Shown here one piece after another: positions 1 to 5,509 of a stretch of 6,147 nucleotides of DNA (position 1 is its first letter; each line of letters opens with the position of its first letter). The position numbers and the translations under genes were made by a program. Under the pieces are notes generated by a model that saw nothing but the letters and a program-made list of their open reading frames with translations, made no database searches and was not told the origin of the DNA. The stretch is from Sphingomonas bacterium (GTDB taxonomy: Bacteria > Pseudomonadota > Alphaproteobacteria > Sphingomonadales > Sphingomonadaceae), in contig JAJAYY010000056.1 in NCBI GenBank assembly GCA_026785965.1, positions 1 to 6,147 of the forward strand. Reading direction: 5' to 3'.

Positions 1-843
1 GCGCTTGGTCGCGCGAGTGCGCTAGAGGCGCGAGTCCAGGGCCGCGACAGTCGATCAACCCCCGAATGGGCATCGACCCACCCGCTGAGCGAGAATCGGA
101 CCCGGCAAGCGGCGGCGACCGCCCAGCAGACGGGCAAGGCGGGGCGTGGCCTGCGCAATCGCGACGCATTCCTGGCGCAACTCGACGGCATCTATGTCGA
201 TGACGATCCCGCGCAGGGCGTGATCGACGGGCGCAGTTTTACGCACCCAGATCTACGGCTCCAGTTCATCGTGCCGACCGGTTATCGGATGCAGAACAGC
301 ACGCGCGCGGTGACCATTGCGGGGTCGGCCGGCCAAGCGCAATTCAGCACCGGGCGCTTCGATGGAAACTTTGGCAATTACATCGATCGAGTGCTGTACG
401 AGTTGACCGAGGGCAAGACGCAAGTCGCGCGCGGTCCGTTGCAGCGCACGACGGTCAACGGGCTGCAGGCTGCTTACATGACGGGTCGAGCCACTACGTC
501 GTCGGGTGCGGTCGACGTCAGCGTGATGGCCTATCAGTTTGACGCCAATACGGTCTATCACTTCGTGATCCTGACCAAGGCGGGGCAGGGCATGGAACCG
601 TTCGGTTCGATGCTCAATTCGCTGCGCCGGATTACGTCGGCAGAAGCGACCGCGATTCGCCCGCGGATCATCGATGTTGTGACGGTGAAGCGCGGCGATA
701 CCGCGAACAGCCTGGCCAATCGCATGGCTTATCGCGACTATCGCCTTGAGCGCTTTCTGTCGCTTAACGGCCTGTCGAGCGCGCGCGGAGTCGTGCCAGG
801 GCAGAAGGTCAAGCTGGTCGTTTACGGAGCGCGCCGAACTTAG
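1..843 (+). CDS. M48-type metalloprotease, C-terminal part with LysM-like tail (5' truncated)
   Basis: The frame is open from the first base to the TAG at 841-843 (280 codons), so the gene starts outside the window. The internal ATG/GTG codons, such as the GTG at 220, are not the true start. Near the left edge the frame reads STPEWASTHPLSENRTRQA, the conserved segment that follows the catalytic domain in BepA/YfgC-like M48 peptidases. The zinc-binding HEXXH must lie upstream and cannot be seen. A mixed alpha/beta region follows at about 220-650. The last 55 or so residues (about 673-830) read VKRGDT, then LERFLSLNGL and PGQKVKL, a LysM-like pattern that suggests peptidoglycan or envelope contact. 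Members of this family are usually secreted or periplasmic and act in envelope protein quality control, but the signal peptide would also be off the edge. The family call is good; the substrate is unknown. Confidence 0.8.
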   Translation, partial: ALGRASALEARVQGRDSRSTPEWASTHPLSENRTRQAAATAQQTGKAGRGLRNRDAFLAQLDGIYVDDDPAQGVIDGRSFTHPDLRLQFIVPTGYRMQNSTRAVTIAGSAGQAQFSTGRFDGNFGNYIDRVLYELTEGKTQVARGPLQRTTVNGLQAAYMTGRATTSSGAVDVSVMAYQFDANTVYHFVILTKAGQGMEPFGSMLNSLRRITSAEATAIRPRIIDVVTVKRGDTANSLANRMAYRDYRLERFLSLNGLSSARGVVPGQKVKLVVYGARRT

Positions 844-849
844 CGCGCT
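828..849. terminator. Candidate hairpin between two convergent genes
   Basis: A 7-bp GC-rich stem (AGCGCGC at 828-834 with GCGCGCT at 843-849) encloses an 8-nt loop. It spans the 3' ends of the M48 gene and the convergent pilin gene. There is no T-tract on either strand, so it is not a classical intrinsic terminator. Its position makes a role in ending or separating the two transcripts possible. Low confidence, because such stems are frequent by chance in GC-rich DNA. Confidence 0.25.
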
Positions 850-1030
850 ATCCGGCCAGCACGATCTTGTTCGCCATGGTCGTCCACATGCCGCCCGAGC
901 CGCCGCCAAGCGTGCCCAGGCCTGCCAGCATCGCAATCACGATGAGGGCGGCGATGAGTCCATATTCGATCGCCGTCGCGCCGCGCTTGTCCGAGCGCAG
1001 TCGACGGGTCAACGTCCGGATAGCGTCCAC
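848..1030 (-). CDS. Flp/Fap-type (type IVb) pilin
   Basis: This is a 60-residue pre-pilin. A basic 17-residue leader ends in SDKRG and is followed by ATAIEYGLIAALIVIAMLAG, which matches the Flp/Fap processing pattern G|xxxxEY. Prepilin peptidase would cut after Gly17, leaving a mature chain of about 43 residues with Glu at +5 and Tyr at +6. The hydrophobic helix (about residues 20-40) anchors the subunit in the inner membrane and packs in the pilus core. I chose the GTG at 1030 because a perfect AAGGAGG lies 5 nt upstream; a GTG at 1057 would add nine residues but places that Shine-Dalgarno inside the gene. Flp pilins build Tad pili used for surface attachment. No tad/cpa secretion genes are present, so this is a solitary pilin gene. 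It converges on the M48 gene with a 4-bp gap. Confidence 0.88.
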   Translation of the reverse strand: MDAIRTLTRRLRSDKRGATAIEYGLIAALIVIAMLAGLGTLGGGSGGMWTTMANKIVLAG

Positions 1031-1035
1031 GCCAC

Positions 1036-1042
1036 CCTCCTT
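1036..1042 (-). promoter_or_regulatory. Shine-Dalgarno that fixes the pilin start
   Basis: On the minus strand this reads AAGGAGG, a full match to the anti-Shine-Dalgarno, 5 nt before the GTG at 1030. It is the strongest ribosome binding site in the window and fits a highly expressed structural subunit. It argues against the in-frame GTG at 1057. Confidence 0.75.
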
Positions 1043-1080
1043 CCGGTCTTGGTCCACGGTCAGATCGTGACGCGTTCGAA

Positions 1081-1109
1081 TTAATAATCCGTGTCATGGA
1101 CGCGGTTAA
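1081..1109 (-). promoter_or_regulatory. Candidate promoter for the pilin gene
   Basis: The only AT-rich patch in the 99-bp gap between the methyltransferase gene and the pilin gene reads, on the minus strand, TTAACC (1109-1104), a 17-bp spacer, then TATTAA (1086-1081). Spacing is ideal for a sigma-70-type promoter, but the hexamer matches are partial. Transcription would start near 1075, leaving a leader of about 45 nt. A 12-bp palindrome abuts the -35 element. Predicted by eye only. Confidence 0.35.
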
Positions 1110-1119
1110 CATCGATGTT
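1108..1119. repeat. 12-bp perfect palindrome, possible operator
   Basis: AACATCGATGTT is its own reverse complement. It lies between the stop of the methyltransferase gene (1130) and the candidate pilin promoter, and overlaps the outer edge of the proposed -35 hexamer. That position suits a binding site for a dimeric regulator. I do not recognise it as the site of a named regulator. Confidence 0.35.
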
Positions 1120-1129
1120 GCCACTTTGG

Positions 1130-1903
1130 TCAGCTGGGGGCCCAGGCGATGAAGTGCAGAATGTCGACCCGTTCCTCGGTCGCGCCGTCGATCGCCTGAG
1201 CGCGGAAGGCGGCGCTTGCCCGGTCGGCCCATCGCCTGCCACGTCCGGGCGCTCGATCGGCCAAGGCGTTCGAAGCCCCCATGGCGCGCAAATCCCTGAT
1301 GAGCGCGTCGAGCGTTGGATAGCGCAGCCGCACGCGATCGATATCGACTACTGCCATGCAAAGGCCGGCGCCGTGAAGCAGTGAAGCCAAGGTCGGTGCC
1401 TCGATCCGAGGATGAGTGCGCGCGGCGACGGGACCGCTGGCGCGGTCAGCCTCAATCATTGCGGCGCGCAGGGCGGGCAAGGTGTCGCCGCCAGCCAGCG
1501 CGCCGATCAGGGGCGCGTCGGGCTGAAGCGCCCGGCGAAGTGCGGCCAGCGCTGCGGGGAGACCATTGACCGTGTCGAACGTCCCGACCGCGACAATCAG
1601 GTCGTAGCGAACGACGCCGAAGTCATACCGATCCTCCTCGCCCCAGGTCCCACCTGCAGTGCGCGCGAACGCGGGTCCTGGATCGAAACTGTCGACCATC
1701 GTCGCGACGCCTTCAAGCCTGACGCGCCAGTCCGGCGACGGGCAGCCAACAAGCAGTGCATGGTCGAAGCGGCGGCCGATGTCCGTCAAGCGATCGAGGC
1801 ATTCGTCGAACGCCCGGTCGAGCAGGAAAAGGTCGGGGCCCTGGCGTGCCGCGCGGTCGCGGCGGAGCGCCCGAAGGCGACGATCGAACAAGTCGCGGGT
1901 CAC
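1130..1903 (-). CDS. NDUFAF5-like methyltransferase-fold protein with degenerate SAM motif
   Basis: The product is 257 residues from the GTG at 1903. The N-terminus (LFDRRLRALRRDRAAR) and the C-terminal half (GALAGGDTL at 134-142, VVDIDRVRLRYPTLDALIRD around 185-204, RAMGASNAL at 206-214) follow the pattern of human NDUFAF5 and its alphaproteobacterial relatives. NDUFAF5 assembles respiratory complex I and hydroxylates an arginine of the NDUFS7 subunit; the bacterial equivalent would be NuoB, which is inference here. Motif I, normally DLGCGxG, reads LLVGCPSPD (residues 50-58), so the usual SAM-binding glycines are missing. The post-I acidic residue may be Asp71. No convincing Shine-Dalgarno precedes the GTG; an in-frame TTG at 1939 is an alternative start but has none either. 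The gene is divergent from comF with 42 bp between starts. Confidence 0.78.
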   Translation of the reverse strand: MTRDLFDRRLRALRRDRAARQGPDLFLLDRAFDECLDRLTDIGRRFDHALLVGCPSPDWRVRLEGVATMVDSFDPGPAFARTAGGTWGEEDRYDFGVVRYDLIVAVGTFDTVNGLPAALAALRRALQPDAPLIGALAGGDTLPALRAAMIEADRASGPVAARTHPRIEAPTLASLLHGAGLCMAVVDIDRVRLRYPTLDALIRDLRAMGASNALADRAPGRGRRWADRASAAFRAQAIDGATEERVDILHFIAWAPS

Positions 1904-1904
1904 G

Positions 1905-1922
1905 GCGCCGCTTGTGCGGCGC
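1905..1922. promoter_or_regulatory. Hairpin in the 42-bp divergent intergenic region
   Basis: A perfect 7-bp stem (GCGCCGC at 1905-1911, GCGGCGC at 1916-1922) closes a 4-nt loop. On the minus strand it ends one base before the GTG start of the methyltransferase gene, where a ribosome binding site would be expected. It could be an operator shared by the two divergent genes, a translation-limiting RNA hairpin, or coding sequence if the methyltransferase actually starts at TTG 1939. Confidence 0.35.
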
Positions 1923-1937
1923 GCTTCGCCACGCGAC

Positions 1938-1945
1938 AAGGGGGG
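1938..1945 (+). promoter_or_regulatory. Purine-rich ribosome binding site for comF; start ambiguous
   Basis: AAGGGGGG ends immediately before ATG 1946, which leaves no spacer, but sits 9 nt before the in-frame GTG 1955. On spacing alone it favours GTG 1955; the ATG is kept as the conventional call. Confidence 0.4.
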
Positions 1946-2689
1946 ATGACGACGGTGACCAATCGTTGGGCGGGTAAGCTGGGGCGAGCGCTGATCGATT
2001 TCGTCTTGCCCCCACGCTGCGCCGGCTGTGGCGAGATTATCGACGACGTCGATGGTTTTTGCAGCGACTGCTGGACCCAGGTCGAGTGGCTTGGAACGCG
2101 CGGCTGTGCCTGCTGCGGGTTGCCGCTGGAAGGGACCGAGGTCGAGACCTGCGCGCGGTGTATGGCCCAGCCGCCGCCGATCGAGCGGATGCGCGCCGCG
2201 GTCGCTTATGGCGATCTGCCGCGCGCGATTGCGCTGCGCTTGAAATATGGTCGCAAGATCGCGCTGGCGCGGACAATGGCGCGCTACATGGGGCCGTTGC
2301 GCGACGCGGGAACCGGCGGCCTGGTGGTGCCGGTTCCGCTCCACCGCTGGCGGCTGTGGAACCGCGGTTTCAACCAATCGGGGCTGGTCGCGCGCGAATT
2401 GGGACGCCACTGGAACCTGCCGGTCGATCATCGCTTGCTGATGCGGGTCAAGGCGACGCAGCCGCTCAAGGGGCTCAATTATACGCAGCGCCGCAAGGCG
2501 GTCGCCGGCGCCTTCAAGGTCGCAGCGAACACCAAGCTTGACGGGCAAACCATCATTCTGATCGACGATGTCCTGACCAGCGGGAGCACGGCCGAGGCGT
2601 GCGCGCGCGCGCTACGCAAGGCGGGGGCGGGACGAATCGAGCTGATCAGCTGGGCAAGAGTGGTTCGCCCGGCGCAATTGATGCGCTAA
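1946..2689 (+). CDS. comF: ComF family protein (zinc ribbon plus phosphoribosyltransferase-like domain)
   Basis: The product has 247 residues, a normal ComF length. The N-terminus carries four CxxC-type pairs (Cys25/28, 39/42, 54/57 and 69/72), typical of the double zinc-ribbon region. The C-terminal domain is of the type I phosphoribosyltransferase fold, with the PRPP-binding loop IILIDDVLTSGST at about 203-215 and the upstream conserved segment RGFNQS. In naturally competent bacteria ComF is a cytoplasmic protein needed for uptake or handling of transforming single-stranded DNA; in most alphaproteobacteria its role is untested. The start is ATG 1946, but AAGGGGGG (1938-1945) touches it directly, so GTG 1955, nine nucleotides beyond, may be the start used (244 residues). 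The gene leads a cluster with grxC, 26 bp downstream. Confidence 0.9.
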   Translation: MTTVTNRWAGKLGRALIDFVLPPRCAGCGEIIDDVDGFCSDCWTQVEWLGTRGCACCGLPLEGTEVETCARCMAQPPPIERMRAAVAYGDLPRAIALRLKYGRKIALARTMARYMGPLRDAGTGGLVVPVPLHRWRLWNRGFNQSGLVARELGRHWNLPVDHRLLMRVKATQPLKGLNYTQRRKAVAGAFKVAANTKLDGQTIILIDDVLTSGSTAEACARALRKAGAGRIELISWARVVRPAQLMR

Positions 2690-2704
2690 ACGGTGCACGC
2701 ATTC

Positions 2705-2710
2705 AGGAGA
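2705..2710 (+). promoter_or_regulatory. Shine-Dalgarno that fixes the grxC start
   Basis: AGGAGA lies 5 nt before GTG 2716. It excludes the longer in-frame reading from within comF and gives a protein that starts at the usual glutaredoxin N-terminus. Confidence 0.7.
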
Positions 2711-2715
2711 TTTTC

Positions 2716-2997
2716 GTGGCCAAACTCGAAATTTATACCAAGGCGACTTGCCCCTTTTGCCTGCGCGCCAAGCGGATGTTGCAAATGAAGAAGGTCGAAT
2801 ATGCGGAATATTCGGTCGATCGTGGCGGGCCCAAAAAGGACGAAATGGTCGAGCGTTCGGGCGGGCGGATGACGGTCCCGCAAATTTTCATCAACGGCCG
2901 CCATGTCGGCGGCTGCGACGACCTGATGGCGCTCGAATATGACGGCAAGCTGGACACGCTGCTCGCCGCCCCTCGACTTAACCTGGGACAGGCGTGA
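2716..2997 (+). CDS. grxC: Glutaredoxin 3 (GrxC type)
   Basis: This is a 93-residue single-domain dithiol glutaredoxin. The sequence opens AKLEIYTKATCPFC, giving the redox pair Cys12 and Cys15 in a CPFC motif (CPYC in the E. coli enzyme). The cis-proline motif TVPQIF is at 53-58 and the glutathione-binding GGCDD at 65-69. It reduces disulfides and glutathione-mixed disulfides in the cytoplasm using glutathione; ribonucleotide reductase is a known partner of the family. The start is GTG 2716, chosen for its well-placed AGGAGA. It lies 26 bp after comF, and its TGA overlaps the GTG of the next gene (GTGA, 2994-2997), which indicates translational coupling. Confidence 0.93.
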   Translation: MAKLEIYTKATCPFCLRAKRMLQMKKVEYAEYSVDRGGPKKDEMVERSGGRMTVPQIFINGRHVGGCDDLMALEYDGKLDTLLAAPRLNLGQA

Positions 2998-3824
2998 CGA
3001 GCGTTCGCATCGCCTTGTACCAGGCGCAAAGCGGGATCGATCCCGCTGCCAATGCCGCGCGGTTGGTGACCGCAGTGCGCGAGGCTGCGGCGGGCGGTGC
3101 GGCGATGCTGTTCACGCCCGAAATGTCGGGACTGCTTGATCGCGACCGCGAGCGGGCGCGGGCGGCAGTGCGCGGCGAGGAAAACGATGTCGTGCTCGCG
3201 GCAGTTCGAGATGCGGCGCGCGCGGCAGGCATATGGGTCCATCTTGGCTCGCTCGCGCTCACGGGTTCGGGCGACAAGTTGGTCAATCGCGGGTTCGTGA
3301 TCGACGATTTAGGCGCGATCCGCGCGCGCTATGACAAGATCCATCTGTTCGACGTTGACTTGCCAACTGGAGAAAGCTGGCGCGAATCGGCGATGTACGA
3401 GGCCGGGCAAAAGGCGATCGTGGTGGCGGGGACGCCGGTCGGGCGGCTCGGGTTGGCGATCTGCTACGACTTGCGCTTCCCGGCATTGTTCGAGCGACTG
3501 AGCGAGGCCGGCGCCGAGGTCATCGCGCTGCCCGCTGCGTTCACCGTTCCAACCGGCGAGGCGCATTGGCAGGTGCTGCTGCGCGCGCGGGCGATCGAGG
3601 CCGAATTGTTCGTCGTCGCGGCGGCGCAGGCGGGGCATCACGAAGATGGCCGCGATACTTATGGCCACAGCCTGATCGCCGATCCGTGGGGCATGGTGCT
3701 GCTCGAGATGGGCAGCGAACCGGGGCTCGCCTTCGCCCAAATCGACCTTGACGCGATTGCCGAGGTGCGGGGGCGGATTCCGGTGATGGACCACCGCAAG
3801 GCAATCGCGTCGGTGGCGAATTGA
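2994..3824 (+). CDS. Nitrilase-superfamily carbon-nitrogen hydrolase, probably Nit1-like amidase
   Basis: The product has 276 residues and the full Glu-Lys-Cys triad of the nitrilase superfamily: Glu43 in LFTPEMSG, Lys115 in RYDKIHLFD and Cys157 in LAICYDLRFP. The sequence YDKIHLFDVD and the length are typical of the Nit1/Nit2 branch. In yeast, mammals and E. coli (YbeM) the Nit1 type hydrolyses deaminated glutathione, a side product of transaminases, so a cytoplasmic metabolite-repair role is likely. Omega-amidase (Nit2) activity cannot be excluded by eye. The gene begins with GTG overlapping the grxC stop by 4 nt and has only a weak ribosome site of its own, so it is probably translated by re-initiation after grxC. 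Pairing with a glutaredoxin supports a glutathione-related substrate. Confidence 0.88.
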   Translation: MTSVRIALYQAQSGIDPAANAARLVTAVREAAAGGAAMLFTPEMSGLLDRDRERARAAVRGEENDVVLAAVRDAARAAGIWVHLGSLALTGSGDKLVNRGFVIDDLGAIRARYDKIHLFDVDLPTGESWRESAMYEAGQKAIVVAGTPVGRLGLAICYDLRFPALFERLSEAGAEVIALPAAFTVPTGEAHWQVLLRARAIEAELFVVAAAQAGHHEDGRDTYGHSLIADPWGMVLLEMGSEPGLAFAQIDLDAIAEVRGRIPVMDHRKAIASVAN

Positions 3825-3847
3825 TTCGAAGGACGGCGCGCCATAAG
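3821..3847 (+). promoter_or_regulatory. Candidate promoter for tRNA-Arg
   Basis: TTGATT (3821-3826) overlaps the stop of the amidase gene and is followed by CATAAG (3842-3847) after a 15-bp spacer. Initiation would fall about 6 nt before the mature tRNA 5' end at 3860. The spacer is shorter than ideal and the -10 element matches 4 of 6 positions, so this is tentative. Confidence 0.3.
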
Positions 3848-3859
3848 GGGAAGCCAAGT

Positions 3860-3936
3860 GGCTCCGTAGCTCAGCAGGATAGAGCGACGGTTTCCTAAAC
3901 CGCAGGTCGGGGGTTCGAGTCCCTCCGGGGCCACCA
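3860..3936 (+). tRNA. tRNA-Arg, anticodon CCU
   Basis: A complete 77-nt cloverleaf. The acceptor stem GGCTCCG pairs with CGGGGCC (one G-U), followed by discriminator A and an encoded CCA. The D arm is GCTC/GAGC. The anticodon loop is TTCCTAA, giving anticodon CCU (codon AGG). The T arm is GGGGG-TTCGAGT-CCCTC. The anticodon stem ACGGT/ACCGC has four normal pairs and an A-C mismatch at 27-43. AGG is a rare arginine codon in GC-rich alphaproteobacteria, where this tRNA is usually single-copy. It is followed after 30 bp by a protein gene on the same strand, with no obvious terminator between. Confidence 0.97.
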
Positions 3937-3966
3937 GCGACTAATCGATTGGGAAGGTTGCAAATC

Positions 3967-4212
3967 ATGATCGCACGACTGTTTCGCGACCACCCGCGCT
4001 CGCTGGGCATGAACTGGGCCAGCCACGGCGCCGGTGCGGTCGCGATCGGCGCGAAGATGATTGCCGCTGGAGCGGCGTGCATCGTCCATGCTGTTGTGCC
4101 CGGGCTATTCACCGAGACCGCGGGACGAACCGTGGTCGGCCTTCACGAGCAGATGAACCGGCGCAAGGCGGGCGCGGCCAATCCCGAAGGCTGGCCCGAT
4201 TATGAAATCTGA
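3967..4212 (+). CDS. Small membrane-segment protein, DUF6356-like
   Basis: The product has 81 residues and begins MIARLFRDHPRSLGMNW. The HPRS motif, one long hydrophobic stretch (about residues 21-48) and the trailing RTVVGLHEQM segment match my recollection of the DUF6356 family of short alphaproteobacterial proteins; the family name should be checked. No function is known to me. The hydrophobic part could be a single inner-membrane helix or a helical hairpin. The start is ATG 3967 because GGGAAGG (3951-3957) lies 9 nt upstream; a TTG at 3949 would overlap that site. The gene starts 30 bp after the tRNA, and its last 11 nt overlap the start of the flavoprotein gene, so the two are probably translationally coupled. 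Confidence 0.75.
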   Translation: MIARLFRDHPRSLGMNWASHGAGAVAIGAKMIAAGAACIVHAVVPGLFTETAGRTVVGLHEQMNRRKAGAANPEGWPDYEI

Positions 4213-5509
4213 GCGGCCAGTGCGCGACGTGGTGATCGTCGGCGCCGGCTTTTCGGGGACGATGGCGGCGGCCGAACTGACGCGCCGCGGGCTCAGCGCG
4301 ACGATCGTCGAGGGCGGCGGACGCATTGGCCGTGGCACGGCTTATTCGACGACCGAAGCGGCGCATTTGCTCAACGTCCCGGCGGCCAAGATGAGCGCGT
4401 GGCGCGATGCCCCCGGCGATTTCGTCGCCGCCGGGCACGCGCCCGACGCGTTCGCCGAGCGGCGTCAATTTGGTGCCTATCTGGGGCGGATCCTCGACCA
4501 AGCGGTGGCGGCTGGGGCGGTCGACATCGCGCCGAATCGCGCGCTCTCGGCGCGGCGCGAAGGCGAAGGCTGGGCGGTGACGCTTGACGATGGCCGCCTG
4601 ATCGAAGCGGCGGCGCTGGTGCTGGCGCAGGGCAATCAGCCGCCCGCGCCGATGGCGGTCGCCGCTGGCATCCCGCTCGAGCGGTTCGTCAACGATCCGT
4701 GGCGCAGCGGCGACGCGGTCAAGCAAGTGGCGAGCAGCGGCGGTGATGCGCTGATCCTGGGCACCGGGCTGACGATGGTCGACATGGTGCTGTCGCTTGA
4801 CGCGGCGGGGCACGGCGGCCGGATCGTCGCGCTGTCGCGGCGCGGGCAGATGCCGCGGGCGCATGCGGCGTATGAGCCGGTCGTGGTCGAAATCGAGGAG
4901 GTCCCGCTGGGCAATGTGCTGGCGTTGTGGCGCTGGCTGCGGCGGCGGAGCCGAGCGGGCAGCTGGCGCGCGGCAGTCGATGCGCTGCGACCGCACAGCC
5001 ATGCCATCTGGCGCTCGTTCGATGTCGGCGAGCAACAGCGTTTCCTGCGCCACGCGCGGCCGTGGTGGGACGTCCACCGCCATCGCATCGCGCCGCGAGT
5101 GGCGGAGCGCCTGGGCGCGCTGATCGGCGCGGGACGGCTTGAGGTCGTGGCAGGGCGAGTGCGGCGGATTGAGCAAGCCGGCGATGAGCTCGCGGTCGAG
5201 ATTGAGCGGCGCGGCGCGGGGAAGCGTGAGGGGAATCAATTTGCCGTCGTGTTCAACTGCACGGGTCCGCTGGGCAATATGGCGCAAACGCGAGACCCGC
5301 TGCTGCGGCAGATGATCGACGACGGTCTGGTGGCGATCCATCGGCTGGGGATGGGGATCGAGGTCGACGCGGCGAGCCGGGCTGGACCGGGGGTGTGGGC
5401 GTTGGGGCCGCTGACCAAGGGCGTGTTGTGGGAAATTGTTGCCGTGCCCGATATTCGCGGGCAGGTGGCAGACGTCGCCGATGATATCGCCAAGGAGCTG
5501 AAATCGTGA
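4202..5509 (+). CDS. FAD/NAD(P)-binding protein, COG4529/YdhS-like
   Basis: The product has 435 residues. The N-terminal Rossmann motif VVIVGAGFSG (10-19, Gly14/16/19) binds the FAD ADP moiety, and IVEGGG at about 35-40 ends the second strand. GRGTAYSTTEAAHLLNVPA (43-61) is the family signature. A second dinucleotide motif LILGTGLTMVD (184-194) fits NAD(P)H. CTG at 353-355 and GPLTKG (402-407) with VPDIR are C-terminal FAD-site segments of this family. The protein looks like an intact cytoplasmic flavin oxidoreductase, but no substrate has been established for the group as far as I know. The ATG overlaps the end of the upstream gene by 11 nt (GAAGG sits 11 nt before it), and the stop overlaps folE by 4 nt, which places it in a coupled operon with GTP cyclohydrolase I. 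Confidence 0.87.
   Translation: MKSERPVRDVVIVGAGFSGTMAAAELTRRGLSATIVEGGGRIGRGTAYSTTEAAHLLNVPAAKMSAWRDAPGDFVAAGHAPDAFAERRQFGAYLGRILDQAVAAGAVDIAPNRALSARREGEGWAVTLDDGRLIEAAALVLAQGNQPPAPMAVAAGIPLERFVNDPWRSGDAVKQVASSGGDALILGTGLTMVDMVLSLDAAGHGGRIVALSRRGQMPRAHAAYEPVVVEIEEVPLGNVLALWRWLRRRSRAGSWRAAVDALRPHSHAIWRSFDVGEQQRFLRHARPWWDVHRHRIAPRVAERLGALIGAGRLEVVAGRVRRIEQAGDELAVEIERRGAGKREGNQFAVVFNCTGPLGNMAQTRDPLLRQMIDDGLVAIHRLGMGIEVDAASRAGPGVWALGPLTKGVLWEIVAVPDIRGQVADVADDIAKELKS

Noticed and set aside
55..246. Small minus-strand open frame at the left edge
   Set aside because: It is antisense to the M48-type protein, whose conserved THPLSENR segment is encoded at the same place.
1412..1945. In-frame upstream extension of comF
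   Set aside because: It lies antisense to the methyltransferase gene, looks like low-information sequence, and the ComF zinc-ribbon domain begins just after 1946.
1904..2548. Open reading frame continuing upstream of the methyltransferase on the minus strand, antisense to comF
   Set aside because: It has no recognisable protein family, is rich in Arg, Pro and Gln, and overlaps a clearly real gene. It is the usual stop-poor antisense frame of GC-rich DNA.
3835..3842. GGCGCGCC palindrome before the tRNA
   Set aside because: Short all-GC palindromes are expected by chance here; there is no T-tract and no partner feature.
3860..3936. tRNA gene as an integration site for a mobile element
   Set aside because: No integrase, no repeat of the tRNA 3' end and no change in composition or gene type on either side.
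3309..4112. Minus-strand open frame across the amidase gene, tRNA and DUF6356-like gene
   Set aside because: It reads through a real tRNA and two genes on the other strand; a shadow frame. A fragment near the tRNA reads GGTRTPDLRFR, a well-known false protein from antisense translation of tRNA genes.
4109..5341. 410-codon minus-strand open frame opposite the flavoprotein gene
   Set aside because: Its composition is Arg/His/Pro/Gln rich with no motif, while the plus strand encodes a full conserved flavoprotein with dinucleotide-binding motifs.
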